Positions 1-8,143 of a DNA stretch of 17,030 nt are shown piece by piece. This DNA comes from UBA6107 sp964533735 (lineage in GTDB: Bacteria; Chloroflexota; Anaerolineae; Anaerolineales; Anaerolineaceae). Both the position numbers and the translations under genes were made by a program. Position 1 is the first letter of the stretch. Each line of letters starts with the position of its first letter. The stretch lies in contig CAZHMD010000028.1 in the NCBI GenBank assembly GCA_964533735.1, positions 1-17,030 on the forward strand, given 5' to 3'. The notes below the pieces were generated by a model. That model was not told where the DNA came from. It was given only the letters and a program-made list of their open reading frames with translations, and ran no database searches.

Positions 1-34
1 GGCTGGGGGATGGGGAATTAAGGAGGAGCCTCTT

Positions 35-3000
35 ATGCTCAAAAACATGAAATTAGTAACGAAAATCAGTGTGAGTTTTGGGTTCATTTTAATCCTGCTC
101 ATGCTGGTCGCGTATGTCGGATACAATGGCATGTCCGGAGTCACATTCAGAGCAGAAAAGGCGGATGAGGTCAACCAGATGGTCAAATTGCTGCTGGCGG
201 CCCGGCAAGCGGAAATAAAATTTATGCTGAACAGCCAGGCGTCTGACGCGCAACAGGTGGAGACCCACATCGCGGAGTTACGCAAGCAGGCTGACGCAAC
301 GCGAAAAACCTTCACTCTCCAAAAAAATCAGGAACTGATGGATCAAGTGACCACCGCGGTCACCGTATATTCCGAGGCGTTTCAGACCTACCTGACACTC
401 AGTCGGCAAAAGGCGTCCCGGCTGAGTGACATGGAAGCGAATGCTGGCCTGGCGCTGCGCGCCGCGGGAGTCATTCGCAATGCCCGACAAACCCAATTAG
501 AGAGGGCAATTGTGGCAAACACTGTGGTGGTGCAGGCCAACATGCAGATCGCGGCTGACGCCAACGCCCTGATGAATGCCGTGCTGGAAGCACAGGCAAT
601 TCAGATCCGCGTGATGAAAGGCGACGCCAGCGCCGTGAAAAATTGGCGCATCGTCACCGGGCGCATTACCGATCTGATCAAGGGGTTACGGGCGCAGTTC
701 ACCGCGCCGCAGGACCTGCAACAGGTGGATGATATTCTGACCAAATATCGGACGTATGCCGACACTGTGCAGGCGTATTTTGACACGTTGGGCAAATTAG
801 ATCAGGCCGGACTGGAACACGCGGCGTTTGCGGCGCTGGGGGCCATGCAAGCGTTGCGGGATGATTATAAAGATCAGCTCGAAAAAGCCCAGGCGCTGTT
901 CAAAAGTAAACTATATGACACCCTGGCAGAAAGCGGGGCCGCGGACACCGCGCTCTTGGATCGGATCATTAGCGCCAATGCCGCCCTCATCGCCGCCAAA
1001 ACCGCCCTGGCCGATGACGCCAATGCACTAATGAATGCCTTATTGAAAGCCAACGCCGACCACATCCGGGTGATGTCCGGCGACGAGCGCGCCGTCGCGA
1101 ATTGGAACCTGGTCCATGAGCGGATCACCAGTCTCATCACCGCGGTCCGCGCGCGGCTCACCGAGCCACAAGACATTCAACACGCGGATGACATGCTCAC
1201 AACGTATCAACAGTACGCCAAGACCACTCAGGCGTATTTTGACACGCTGCGCACGTTAGACGCCCCGATGTTGGAGCGCGCCGCGTTTGCCGCCATCGGC
1301 GCGATGCAAGCCCTCCGCGATGATCACAAAGATCGGTTGGAAAAAAGCCAGGCGCTCTTCAAACTGAAACTCGGCGACCGTCTCACCGACGCAGAAGACG
1401 CCACCCAGATCGCCAGAGGATTCTTAGAGGCCCGCCGGTCTGAAAAAGAGTTTGTGTTGTCCAACGATCCGCAGAAAGCGCAAGCCGTCGTGGACGCCAT
1501 GACCGTGATTCTCAAACTGACCCGGGATCTCCGCGCTCGGGTAACGAATGCGGCCTCCTTGCCGAAACTCAACCAGACACTTACGGCGATCCAGGCGTAC
1601 CAGGACAGTTTCACGCAATTGGTTGATCTGACGAAGCAGCAAGACGGCGCCGCCGCCAAGATGGTCAACGCTGCGCAAACGGCGGAGGAGCGTTGTCAAG
1701 ACCTGGGTCAATTCCAAAAGACGCAGATGGCGCTGCAGATCAGCCAGGCGAACCTGATGATGTTCACGGGCACGGGGATCGCGCTCGTGTTTGGGATCGC
1801 GATTGCCCTGCTGATTATCTCCGGGACCATGAATCAATTGGGCGCTGACCCGGCGGCGGTGGCTGACCTTGCCAACCGGATCGCGGCCGGGGACTTCACA
1901 GCGATAGGAAACACCGACCGGAAAGCGGCCAAAGGGGTCGTTGCCGCAATGCAACAGATGTCTGTCAGGATTCTGGCGGTGTCACAAGAGACAAATGCCC
2001 TGATTCAGGCGGTGCAAGCGGGTAAACTCGAAACGCGCGGCAACGCGGACGCCTTCGCCGGAGGCTGGCGGGAACTCGTGACCGGGGTCAACAACGTGGT
2101 GAATGCCTTTCTGGCCCCCTTTAACGTGACCGCCGCATATCTTGACCGGATTGCCAAGGGCGACCTGCCGGAACCGATTACCGAGGCGTATCGAGGGGAT
2201 TTTAACGAGATGAAAAACAACCTGAACAGCGTCATTGGTCGCTTACAAGACTTAGCCCGGGCGGCGCAGGCCATCGCGCAGGGCGATATGTCCGTACAGG
2301 TTACGAAACGTTCGGAGGTGGATATTGTCGCCGAAGCGTTCCAGACGATGGGCGTCAACATTCGCGCGGTGATCGAGGAACTGAACCGGTTGGTCAATGC
2401 AACCCAACAAGGGCAGCTTGATACGCGCGGTGAGGCCACAAAGTTCCAGGGGGATTTCGCCAGGATCGTGCAAGGCGTCAACAAGGCTCTGGACGCGGTG
2501 ATCGGTCCGTTGAATGTCGCGGCAGAATATGTAGATCGGATTTCCCAGGGGAACATCCCAGAACCGATCACGAACACGTATCATGGGGATTTCAATGAGC
2601 TCAAGAACAATCTGAATCAATGCATTGTCACGGTGAATGATTTGATCTCCGAAGCCCAAATGCTCACCGCTGCCGCCGTCGCCGGCAAACTCAGTACGCG
2701 CGGAAACGCCGCCAAATTCCAGGGCGGCTTCAAGCAAATCGTGCAGGGCATGAACGATACCCTGGATGAGGTGATTGGGCCGTTAAACGTGGCTGCCAAT
2801 TATGTGGAGCGGATCAGCAAAGGCGACATTCCACAGCCGATTACCGATGCCTATAATGGAGATTTCAACGCTATTAAACTCAATCTGAATCAATGTATTG
2901 CCGCGGTGAACGGCCTGGTTATAGAGGCCGGGCGACTCACGACCGCGGCCGTGGACGGTAAACTGGCGACGCGCGGCGACGTCAGCCGGTTCCAGGGGGA

Positions 3001-3328
3001 TTTTGCAAAAATTGTCCAGGGGGTCAATAATACGTTGGATGCGGTAATTGGCCCGCTGAATGTCGCTGCTCGATATGTTGACCGGATTTCCAAAGGGGAC
3101 ATTCCTGACAAAATCACCGATGACTACAACGGGGATTTCAACACGATCAAAAATAACCTGAATAAATGTATTGAGGCCGTGAACGGATTAGTCGCGGAAG
3201 TCGGACGGTTGGCGACGGCCACGGTGGATGGGTGGCTGGCGACGCGCGGCGACATCAGCCGGTTCCAGGGGGATTTTGCCAAAATCGTGCAAGGCGTGAA
3301 TAATACGTTGGATGCCGTGATCTGGCCA
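35..3328 (+). CDS. Membrane receptor with poly-HAMP array, N-terminal part (runs into assembly gap)
   Basis: The ATG at 35 follows a good Shine-Dalgarno (AAGGAGGAG, 20-28). A membrane segment lies at about residues 12-31. A large, mostly helical, presumably periplasmic region follows, holding two copies of a 119-residue segment (175-293 and 328-446), and a second membrane segment lies at about 575-597. From about residue 600 come HAMP units; the clearest begin at N827, N918 and N1009 with an exact 91-residue period. Each unit holds two HAMP-like halves (PLNVAANYVDRISKGDIP and GKLATRGDVSRFQGDF types). HAMP domains relay signals from a receptor to a kinase or chemotaxis output. Repeats of about 90 residues resemble group III (Nik1-type) histidine kinases. 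No kinase or methyl-accepting domain is visible. The reading enters a 100-N gap at 3329 and resumes at 3429. Receptor identity is firm; ligand and output are unknown. Confidence 0.85.
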
Positions 3329-3428
3329 NNNNNNNNNNNNNNNNNNNNNNNNNNNNNNNNNNNNNNNNNNNNNNNNNNNNNNNNNNNNNNNNNNNNNNNN
3401 NNNNNNNNNNNNNNNNNNNNNNNNNNNN
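3329..3428. other. Assembly gap (100 N) flanked by an identical 55-base overlap
   Basis: Exactly 100 N bases. The 55 bases before it (3274-3328) are identical to the 55 bases after it (3429-3483). This is what a scaffolder leaves when two contigs end on the same k-mer. Removing 3274-3428 (155 bases) joins the two HAMP fragments in the same codon phase. Because the gene is a tandem repeat, one or more 273-bp HAMP units could also be missing. Confidence 0.95.
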
Positions 3429-4233
3429 TTTTGCCAAAATCGTGCAAGGCGTGAATAATACGTTGGATGCCGTGATCTGGCCATTGAATGTAGCCGCCAA
3501 TTATGTGGATCGGATTTCCAAAGGTGACATTCCGAAACCAATTGCGGTTATGTACAACGGAGATTTCAACACGATCAAGAATAACCTCAATCAGTGTATT
3601 GCCGCGGTGAACGGATTGGTCGCGGAAGCCGGTCGCTTAACCACGGCGGCGGTCGAAGGCAAATTGGAGACGCGCGGCGACGTCCATAAATTCCAAGGGG
3701 AGTTTGCGAAGATCGTGCAAGGGGTCAACAATACACTGGATGCGGTGATTGGACCGCTCAACGTCGCAGCGAGATACGTCGAGCGCATTTCCAAAGGGGA
3801 CATTCCCGACAAAATCACTGATGAGTACAACGGGGATTTCAACACGATCAAACATAACTTGAATCAGTGCATTGATGCGATCAACGGATTAGTTGCGGAA
3901 GCCGGTCGCCTGACCGCCGCGGCGGTGGATGGGAAATTAGCGACTCGCGGGGAAGTCACGCGCTTCCAGGGTGACTTTGCAACAATTGTGAAAGGGGTGA
4001 ACGAGACCCTGGATGCCGTCATTGGCCCCTTGAAAGTCGCCGGCATGTGCGTGGAGCAGATGTCCAAAGGCGATATCCCCGAAAAAATCACCGCCGAATA
4101 CCGCGGCGATTTCAACGAAATCAAGCAGAACTTAAATATCCTGATTACGGCGATGAACGATGTCACTCACATGGCGCAAGAGATGGCGGAGGGCAACCTC
4201 ACGGTCGCAATCAAACAGCGTTCGGTTTTTTGA
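3429..4233 (+). CDS. Poly-HAMP receptor, C-terminal part, truncated inside a HAMP
   Basis: This continues the HAMP array after the gap in the same codon phase within the shared 55-base overlap. If the overlap is collapsed, the gene is one reading frame of 1348 codons including the stop. Three further units begin NVAANYVDRISKGDIP, NVAARYVERISKGDIP and KVAGMCVEQMSKGDIP; the last is the most divergent. The protein then stops at a TGA in a T6 run (4226-4231), just after a half-HAMP ending in GNLTVAIKQRS. Members of this architecture normally continue into a kinase or methyl-accepting output domain. The DNA after the stop is AT-rich and carries no HAMP-like coding in any frame I read, so this looks like a junction rather than a simple frameshift. 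It may be a decayed receptor or an independent HAMP-only protein. Confidence 0.75.
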
Positions 4234-4316
4234 TAAGAACTTCCTTTTATATTTTTTTATTACCCTCATAAAAATTAATATTGCACTTGAGATAAAAAGA
4301 GAGTATGAGGACTACC

Positions 4317-4326
4317 AAGGAGGTGA
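4317..4326 (+). promoter_or_regulatory. Strong Shine-Dalgarno deciding the start of a 55-residue gene
   Basis: AAGGAGGTGA is a near-perfect complement of the 16S rRNA tail, with GGAGG six bases before the ATG at 4330. It is the main reason to accept the short gene that follows. Confidence 0.7.
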
Positions 4327-4329
4327 GAC

Positions 4330-4497
4330 ATGAAAGAAATAACGATTTCGCAGCTTAGGGAAAAGATAAACAATAAACTTAATTCCGCAAGGTTACAGGT
4401 TCAAAAGCTTGAAGAACAGCTTCAATTTTTTGAGTCACTCATTAAAGAAGTTGAGGACGTACCCCTTAAAGAAACAATTTCTTCAGAAAAAAAGTAA
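4330..4497 (+). CDS. Small coiled-coil protein, unknown function
   Basis: The reading frame encodes 55 residues starting MKEITISQLREK and ending in SSEKK. It has a very strong ribosome binding site, and most of residues 8-42 would form an amphipathic, highly charged coiled coil (for example LQVQKLEEQLQFFESLIKEV). It has no signal peptide or membrane segment. I do not recognise the family. The surrounding DNA (4234-4500) is visibly AT-richer than the genes on both sides, which suggests a separate origin. It lies between the truncated HAMP gene and a transposase remnant and points toward the convergent gvp operon. Nothing ties it to gas vesicles. Confidence 0.6.
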   Translation: MKEITISQLREKINNKLNSARLQVQKLEEQLQFFESLIKEVEDVPLKETISSEKK

Positions 4498-4533
4498 CAT
4501 CAAGAGTTTTGTGTTAGTGATAAGAGGATAGGC

Positions 4534-4689
4534 CAAGTCTTTTTTGACGGCTTCGTGATCCGCTTACCGGGCGTGGTTCAGGACGTTTCTGGTTTTGTCA
4601 GCCCAACACCGCTGAGTAGGGATATCGGGATAGACGAAGGGTAAAGCGGCCAGCCGTCCCTTGCCTCCATCGGAAACGATCAGCTCCAT
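4534..4689 (-). pseudogene. IS256/Mutator-family transposase remnant
   Basis: Read from 4689 downward, the frame gives MELIVSDGGKGRLAALP, then PTQRCWADKTRNVLNHAR, a stop (TAA, 4564-4566), and the same frame continues ADHEAVKKDL. VSDG with a nearby QRCWxxKxRNVL is the pattern around a catalytic aspartate in Mutator-type (IS256) transposases. Only about 50 residues of a protein usually near 400 long remain, and an in-frame stop sits where a lysine is expected. I saw no terminal inverted repeats. It lies 25 bases beyond the stop of gvpJ, so it marks an old insertion or rearrangement at the end of the gvp operon. Confidence 0.6.
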
Positions 4690-4714
4690 CCTCCCCTCCC
4701 TTGTTCGAGATTTT

Positions 4715-5044
4715 TCATGCATTGCCGCTGCTTATTCCGGCGGCCAGGGAAGTTTCGATCCGGGCGAGGCGTTCTTCGAGCCTGTCCATCACCCCCGGCA
4801 GGGCCTGCTGGTTCTTGGCCCGGGAACAGAAAGCGGGGTTGTTCACCCACCAGTCCATGCCCATCTCCTTGGCCTTATCAACGGAGCAGATGACCAGACG
4901 GATCTGGATCGTCAAGAGTTCGACGTCGACCAGGTTGATCCGGATATCGCCGGCGATCACAATCCCTTTGTCCAGGATCCTTTCGAGAAGATCCGCAAGA
5001 TTCGTACTTTCCAGAGAATGTCGGGCGCCGCGTTGGATTGCCAT
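4715..5044 (-). CDS. gvpJ: Gas vesicle protein GvpJ (GvpA/J/S family)
   Basis: This 109-residue protein starts MAIQRGARHS and contains a GvpA-fold core: LADLLERILDKGIVIAGDIR, then LVDVELLTIQIRLVICSVDKA and the GMDWW end typical of GvpJ. A charged, helical C-terminal tail follows (MDRLEERLARIETSL). GvpJ is a minor, GvpA-related protein needed for nucleation and assembly of the vesicle. I chose the ATG at 5044 because a GGGGGA Shine-Dalgarno sits seven bases before it. An in-frame ATG at 5059 would add MGEKK but has no ribosome site. It is the last gene of the operon, 27 bases after gvpK. Confidence 0.92.
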   Translation of the reverse strand: MAIQRGARHSLESTNLADLLERILDKGIVIAGDIRINLVDVELLTIQIRLVICSVDKAKEMGMDWWVNNPAFCSRAKNQQALPGVMDRLEERLARIETSLAAGISSGNA

Positions 5045-5071
5045 TTTCTTTTCCCCCATTTCATTAAGCTG

Positions 5072-5467
5072 CTATAACAGTTTCCCCAAAGGTCCCAAAT
5101 CCAGATTCAAATCGTCGCTTTCGAGACCGAATTCGCGGGCGATCCTCGCGATCTCCTCAGACTGACGCATCAACGTAAAACCGAGACGCTCAATCTCTTC
5201 ATCTGTAAGGCCTCCCCCGTCAATCCTGCGGATCGCCTGTTTCTCCAGAAGTTCATGGAGGAGCTTGACTACGGTCAGAACAAGCTGGGCCAGACCGTTT
5301 TTTTTCTTCTCCGCATCGAGGTTCATGCGGCGGGATGAGGCCCGCTTAGCCCGTGGCGCCATGGTTTTTGCAAAATCGCTTATCGCCGGCGACGCCACCT
5401 TTTGGGGGAGGGGGCTGATTTCAAATCTGTCCCCATCAGAAACCCCGGAACCCGCGGTCATGTTCAT
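5072..5467 (-). CDS. gvpK: Gas vesicle protein GvpK
   Basis: This 131-residue protein carries the GvpK signature from about residue 48: MNLDAEKKKNGLAQLVLTVV, then LLEKQAIRRIDGGGLTDEEIERLG and TLMRQSEEI. GvpK is an accessory protein required for vesicle assembly. The ATG (5465-5467) overlaps the stop of the preceding gvpJ/S gene as ATGA, so the two are probably translationally coupled. The N-terminal 47 residues are low-complexity and not family-conserved. They include DGDRFEISP, encoded by a partial copy (5417-5434) of the dispersed palindromic repeat also found in the ArsA-like gene. That part is probably a tolerated insertion. Confidence 0.92.
   Translation of the reverse strand: MNMTAGSGVSDGDRFEISPLPQKVASPAISDFAKTMAPRAKRASSRRMNLDAEKKKNGLAQLVLTVVKLLHELLEKQAIRRIDGGGLTDEEIERLGFTLMRQSEEIARIAREFGLESDDLNLDLGPLGKLL
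5417..5434. repeat. Partial copy of the 'gacagattt' palindromic repeat inside gvpK
   Basis: GATTTCAAATCTGTCCCC matches one arm and the centre of the palindromes at 6726-6790. It lies in the non-conserved N-terminal extension of gvpK, read there in a different frame (DRFEISP) from the copies in the ArsA-like gene (TDFKSVP). Confidence 0.75.
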
Positions 5468-5658
5468 AGCACCAGACCCTCCTCGCGCCGGGCCGTTTCC
5501 ACGGAGGTCAGGATGACCTGCAGGCCCAGGTAAATGAGATCGATGTCGGCGACGGAGATCATGACGTCGCCGACAATCACGGCGCCTTTGTTGAGCACCC
5601 GGTCCAGGGTCTCGCAAAGGCTGACATGTTCCTTTTCATCCAGTTCATAATCAGGCAT
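5464..5658 (-). CDS. Small GvpA-family protein (GvpJ/GvpS type)
   Basis: The gene encodes 64 residues. After a short acidic N-terminus (MPDYELDEKEH) comes the GvpA-fold core LCETLDRVLNKGAVIVGDVM, then DIDLIYLGLQVILTSVETAR. It differs from the shell protein GvpA and ends almost at the core, so it is best read as a minor GvpS- or GvpJ-like component used in nucleation. Its start overlaps the stop of the ArsA-like gene by eight bases, and its stop overlaps the start of gvpK (ATGA), so it sits in a tightly coupled block. The exact letter (J or S) cannot be settled by eye. Confidence 0.88.
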   Translation of the reverse strand: MPDYELDEKEHVSLCETLDRVLNKGAVIVGDVMISVADIDLIYLGLQVILTSVETARREEGLVL

Positions 5659-7723
5659 ATTGCACCTTCGCAGCAGAGGTCTTGCGGGGGGGAAAACCCT
5701 TTTGTGAGCCTGCCGTTCGTTCCATGACAGCGTACTTCCTTTTTTTCTTTTGCGTTCCCTTGTCGGCGGATTGATAAAGAACCTGTCCCAGGGCTTCGAG
5801 ATTTTCGATCCCCCGGGGATCGCTTTGCAGATACACCACCGGCCGGCGGATGCCGGGGAAAGTCAGGGCGAATTTTTCCCGGACAGCGGATTCCCTGTGG
5901 AACAGCGAACGGCAGAGGGGATCAGGGCCGTCCGGCGTCGCCATGTTTAAAAAAAGGCAGGGAACCGGAATATCCAGACGCCCGCAGGCGGAGACAAGAT
6001 CCATCGTCTCCGCAAAGGACATCTCCGTGAGGATACTGGCCGCGTAGAGGGCCGCCTGCGACGGATCCCGCAGGATCGCCCGCAGACGCTTCAGATCCTT
6101 GGATAGCCTGACCAGGCGCTGGGAGATCCCGGGCAACCGGAAGATTTTCCGGTACTTCAGGAAGAGGCTGAAGAACGCCTTCAACCATCCCTCGATGATC
6201 TCCGGCAATTCCAAAAGCCTGATCAGATGACCCGTCGGCGCCGCGTCGAGGACCAGGAGGTCGTAGCCCTCCGGGGTCAGGAAATCCATCACCGCCGCCA
6301 GGGCCATCAGCTCATCGATCCCCGGGGGCGACAGGTCCATGATCCGTTCCATGACTTCACGATCAAACGTCAGATCGAGGTTCGGCATCAATCGGGAGAG
6401 AAATTGCGCAAGCTCCTTCCGGTACTGATTTTTCAGGGCAACAAAATCGGCGGTGGCGTCCATTTCCATGACCCATAGCCCCGGCGCTGCCTGCACCGGT
6501 TTGGGACCGAGGGGCATGTTCAGACAATCGGCAAGGGAATGGGCGGGATCGGCCGAAAAAAGCAGAATCCGCTTCCCCGGATAGGTCTTTGCCAGATGCA
6601 GGGCCGTGGCGCAGGCCAGGGTGGTCTTGCCGACCCCCCCTTTGCCCGCAAAGACGAGCATCGCCGTTTCCGGCGGGGGCAAGGGGATGGGGCTGTCGAC
6701 GCGGGGCGTTACCGGAGGCAGGGAAGGTAAGATGGGGACAGATTTGAAATCTGTCCCCATCTTACCCGGGACAGATTTGAAATCTGTCCCCAGGCCTTTC
6801 CAGAAGGACCGGAGTGATTCCATGCCTCTGATTTCCTCGGAATACATGGGAACCCCCCAGAGCCGGAGCTTGGAAAAACCCGGCTCCTTGAAGATGCGGG
6901 CCAGCTCCTGCAACTGGCGGGCGCGGATATGACGGCAGGTGAGACACGGACTTTCCGGGTACAGGCGGTTGATGACCACATCCACGACGCCGATGCGGAG
7001 GCGCTGCAATTCCCGGATCAGATCCAGCGTCTCCTCGATGCTCAAGGCCTCGGCCAACATGACCGGGACAAACCGGCACTGCTGATGATCCTTGAGGAGT
7101 TTTTCCATCTGCTTGACGGAAGCGGCGAGTCCTTCGATGAAGTGATCGAGGTCGTCCCGCTGATAGGACCCCCGGAAGAGCTTCTTCATATAACGGTGTT
7201 TGGCCAAGAGCGCGTCGAGGGCCTCCAGCCACTTCCGGATCATGTCGGGCATTTCCATGAGGCGCAGGGTATGCCCCGTCGGCGCCGTATCCATGATGAT
7301 CCCGTCATAGGCCCCCTCCTTGACCCAGCGGCTGATCTCCAGGAAGGCCATGAGCTCGTCCATCCCCGGCAGGGAAAGCTCCATAAAACGGTTGATGTCC
7401 TCTTCGTCCAGGAAGGTCCCCCGGGAGGCGATTTCCCGGAGTCGCTGCCGGTTTTTCTCCTGGAATGCGTGGAGATACGCCTGGGCGTCCAGTTCCAGGA
7501 CCTTCAGATTGGCGGGCGGCTGTGCCCCGGAGAAACTGTCTTGAAGGGAATGGGCGGGATCGGTGGAAACCAGAAGCAGGGATTTCTCAGGATGACGGAG
7601 GGCGAGCTCCAGTGCCGTTGCCGCCGAGGCTGTGGTTTTCCCCACACCGCCCTTGCCGCCGAACAGCAGAAGCCGCATGTTTCCATCGCTTAAGAAACCC
7701 GGTTCCCCTGAAGCGCCGTGCAT
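5651..7723 (-). CDS. Double-domain ArsA/Get3-type ATPase in the gvp operon
   Basis: This 690-residue protein is a head-to-tail fusion of two ArsA/Get3 halves. Half 1 has the deviant Walker A GGKGGVGKTT (22-31), STDPAHSL (53-60), DTAPTGHTLRL (145-155) and a CLTC pair (260-263) resembling the zinc-binding CxxC of Get3. Half 2 has GKGGVGKTT (360-368), SADPAHSL (390-397) and DAAPTGH, but its equivalent of CLTC keeps only one cysteine (DPLCRSLFHRE). ArsA drives arsenite export with ArsB; Get3 ferries hydrophobic membrane proteins. No arsB, arsR or arsD is nearby, so in a gvp operon a chaperone or targeting role for hydrophobic Gvp proteins is a better guess than arsenic resistance (inference). The linker (312-330) holds two TDFKSVP repeats from inserted palindromes. 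The start at 7723 has AGGA close by; M16 (7678) would also keep the whole fold. Confidence 0.88.
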   Translation of the reverse strand: MHGASGEPGFLSDGNMRLLLFGGKGGVGKTTASAATALELALRHPEKSLLLVSTDPAHSLQDSFSGAQPPANLKVLELDAQAYLHAFQEKNRQRLREIASRGTFLDEEDINRFMELSLPGMDELMAFLEISRWVKEGAYDGIIMDTAPTGHTLRLMEMPDMIRKWLEALDALLAKHRYMKKLFRGSYQRDDLDHFIEGLAASVKQMEKLLKDHQQCRFVPVMLAEALSIEETLDLIRELQRLRIGVVDVVINRLYPESPCLTCRHIRARQLQELARIFKEPGFSKLRLWGVPMYSEEIRGMESLRSFWKGLGTDFKSVPGKMGTDFKSVPILPSLPPVTPRVDSPIPLPPPETAMLVFAGKGGVGKTTLACATALHLAKTYPGKRILLFSADPAHSLADCLNMPLGPKPVQAAPGLWVMEMDATADFVALKNQYRKELAQFLSRLMPNLDLTFDREVMERIMDLSPPGIDELMALAAVMDFLTPEGYDLLVLDAAPTGHLIRLLELPEIIEGWLKAFFSLFLKYRKIFRLPGISQRLVRLSKDLKRLRAILRDPSQAALYAASILTEMSFAETMDLVSACGRLDIPVPCLFLNMATPDGPDPLCRSLFHRESAVREKFALTFPGIRRPVVYLQSDPRGIENLEALGQVLYQSADKGTQKKKRKYAVMERTAGSQKGFPPRKTSAAKVQYA
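6726..6766. repeat. Perfect 20-bp-arm palindrome inside the ArsA-like gene
   Basis: The left arm GGTAAGATGGGGACAGATTT is exactly mirrored by the right arm around one central base. It encodes GKMGTDFKSVPILP-type sequence in the linker between the two ATPase halves. A second copy follows directly. This kind of palindrome, tolerated in coding frames, is dispersed in some Desulfobacterota and other genomes (general knowledge). Confidence 0.9.
6768..6790. repeat. Second palindrome copy with 11-bp arms
   Basis: GGGACAGATTT, one central base, then the exact mirror AAATCTGTCCC. It encodes the first GTDFKSVP of the linker and is one base away from the larger palindrome, so the two form a tandem pair. 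Confidence 0.9.
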
Positions 7724-7787
7724 CGATCCTGAACCCCCCGAGAGTATGATTGAAAAAACTTAACCGATTCGCCATTTCATTACTTCA

Positions 7788-8090
7788 TCACTTCGCCCGT
7801 TTTTTTGGACGCCTTTTCCGGATAACGATCTCTTCATCGTCTTCCTCTTCTTTCCCGCCGCCCCCCCTCTCCTTGATAGCATCGAGACGGTCGAGGAGCG
7901 CCTTTTCCTCGGCGTCGAACTCCGCCTCCGTCATCTGTCCCGTCTCCAGCATCATGTAGAGCTCGCTGAGCTTGGTCGTGATGGCCTCCGCCTCGTTCGC
8001 CTGTTCTTCCTCGGCGGCGCGGTGGATCTCCTTGAAGACCCACAAGAGGCCTCGCGCAGGCGCCAGGAGGATGTCATCAATCAGGAACAT
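7788..8090 (-). CDS. gvpG: Gas vesicle protein GvpG
   Basis: This 100-residue protein begins MFLIDDILLAPARGLLWVFK, the conserved amphipathic start of GvpG. A helical region follows (IHRAAEEEQ, then KLSELYMMLETGQMTEAEFD and EKALLDRLD), and the tail is strongly acidic then basic (EEEDDEEIVIRKRRPKKRAK). GvpG is an essential accessory protein of vesicle formation that usually sits next to gvpF, as it does here. GAGGG six bases before the ATG supports the start. It lies 53 bases after gvpF/L and 64 bases before the ArsA-like gene. Confidence 0.93.
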   Translation of the reverse strand: MFLIDDILLAPARGLLWVFKEIHRAAEEEQANEAEAITTKLSELYMMLETGQMTEAEFDAEEKALLDRLDAIKERGGGGKEEEDDEEIVIRKRRPKKRAK

Positions 8091-8143
8091 TTCTGCCCTC
8101 TGCAGGAACGATGGTGAATGCGAGACTCTGTCGGGTAAGAGCT

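Noticed and set aside
2470..4130. CRISPR-like or tandem DNA repeat array
   Set aside because: The regular repeat is 273 bp, keeps a reading frame and encodes HAMP units; it has no short repeats with unique spacers.
4281..4309. Sigma-70 promoter TTGCAC-N17-TATGAG ahead of the 55-residue gene
   Set aside because: The spacing is right, but the -35 matches only three of six bases and AT-rich DNA gives many such hits.
5072..5617. Longer start (5617) for gvpK
   Set aside because: The extra 50 residues are arginine-rich and read through the coding region of gvpJ/S in another frame; the ATGA overlap at 5464-5467 gives a far better start.
6929..7693. 254-codon frame on the plus strand
   Set aside because: It is antisense to the ArsA-like ATPase with its clear P-loop and switch motifs.
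5651..7723. Arsenic resistance operon
   Set aside because: Only the ArsA-type ATPase is present; there is no ArsB, ArsC, ArsR or ArsD, and all neighbours are gas vesicle genes.
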